A stretch of DNA of 64,000 bases from Labyrinthula sp. Ha (taxonomy: Eukaryota > Sar > Bigyra > Labyrinthulida > Labyrinthulaceae). Below, in pieces: positions 63,151 to 64,000 of the stretch; positions within the stretch are counted from its first letter, which is position 1; every line of letters starts with the position of its first letter. A model generated the notes under the pieces. The model saw only the letters and a list, made by a program, of their open reading frames with translations. It was not told the origin of the DNA and did not search any database. Position numbers and translations under genes: made by a program. The stretch spans positions 1 to 64,000 of the forward strand of contig JAALGZ010000047.1 of assembly GCA_015227615.1 (NCBI GenBank). The letters run 5' to 3'.

Positions 63151-64000
63151 TCCGTCATTTTATGGCCAGCGTATGCCTCCCCTTTCATTCAAACCCTATT
63201 TATAAGGTGTTCTGCGTAATGACAATACAATATTCTCTTGCATGAATTTACCTAATCTAAGTAGAATAAAGTTGAGCAGGAAGATAGCAATGACGAGCTG
63301 GTATATAAAGTTAACTCTCTAGACCTCCAGTCCACCATGACTTATGGACGTCACTCTATCTGATTGGGTTCAATGTCGTTCATGAAAGATGGTGTATTCT
63401 CTTAGCCCCAGCGTGTTTAGAGAAGCATTTTTATTACTTTATGACTTACAGGGGTTGGAGATACGCAGCTTCTTGGTTGCACATCTCAATAGAAAACTAT
63501 TCATACAAACACTTAAGTGTGCTGGTGATTGGTAAGGTGAGTACTGCTTAGATCTTCTCCCGTTAGATGGATGTCTTGTAAGTGTGTGCTCTTTTCTGTT
63601 TTCAAATCACTCTAGAAATGTTAAGACAGCCGTGTGATAAATAGAATAGTCTATACTTTTGTCAAAACTACAACAATAGTGGACAATTTTCTTAGTATCT
63701 TACTTTGTGAATTAATAGTTTTCTGTTTTGAGAAGTTCATCACAATGCTATTTGCCTCTTTGAAGTTATGGAGATTATATTCATAACGGCTGCTGTCAAG
63801 CTAAAATAGATTTATTCTTATAGTTTAGCCTCTAGTGTATTTACATCTTGTTTTAAGTACAAATTCTTAGATACTGATCTCATAAAGCAGGACTTCAACT
63901 CTGCACATCATGCAGTTGAAGTTTCACTCAATAATTATACTATAATAATGGAATCAATTATATGCAAGTTCTATTTACTATTTTTGGTAATTTCTCAATT
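63151..64000. other. Downstream spacer
   Basis: I see no gene up to the end of the window. Confidence 0.4.

Overview
This window reads as nuclear DNA of a unicellular eukaryote, AT-rich, with long gene-poor spaces and a few compact genes. The evidence is eukaryotic: a 20S proteasome beta subunit, eIF5B, a Wee1-type kinase, a Pho80-type cyclin, two LRR-Roc-COR proteins, and spliced genes. Every intron I could place with confidence has GT...AG ends, and most are 29-33 nt long. Standard stop codons fit: TAA, TAG and TGA all end frames. A uroporphyrinogen-III synthase shows that the organism makes its own tetrapyrroles. I cannot place it more precisely from sequence alone; a protist or alga is the honest limit.

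Layout. 1.5-6.0 kb is a cluster of very A/T-rich genes: a four-exon HAD-family protein, a convergent Wee1/Myt1-like kinase, a membrane protein with a CxxC...DHxPP...CxxC domain, and a possible hypothetical gene. 6.47-14.45 kb is one young Ty3/Gypsy chromovirus-type LTR element on the minus strand, with 235-236 bp LTRs that differ at two places. 18.9-20.4 kb holds PSMB2 and HemD in tandem, convergent with a Roco gene (20.5-24.0 kb). 27.7-29.3 kb is glutathione reductase with two tiny introns. 35.1-37.3 kb holds a zinc-finger/coiled-coil protein and a Pho80-type cyclin. 37.7-41.9 kb is one five-exon gene fusing two cyclic-nucleotide-binding domains, a CaMKK-like kinase and a PP2C phosphatase. 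46.3-47.0 kb is a one-pass membrane protein, and 47.9-48.6 kb may be a missed multi-exon secreted protein. 50.7-53.8 kb holds a small protein and eIF5B. 55.3-57.0 kb has coding-like remnants, and 59.7-63.2 kb is the second Roco paralogue.

The most unusual object is the LTR element. Downstream of integrase and chromodomain, in the same long open frame and inside the LTRs, it carries about 500 extra residues: a Myb/SANT-like helical segment and then an MT-A70 (METTL3/IME4-class) adenine-N6 methyltransferase domain with its DPPW motif. I know of adenine methyltransferase domains in DIRS elements, but not of an MT-A70 domain as cargo of a chromovirus-type Ty3 element.

Second in interest are the two Roco proteins, whose Roc GTPase domain is split by a charged, partly coiled-coil insertion of over 200 residues between G1 and G3, and the CNB-CNB-kinase-PP2C fusion, which has one in-frame TGA within its phosphatase domain. 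Otherwise the genes are housekeeping or signalling genes with no operon logic.
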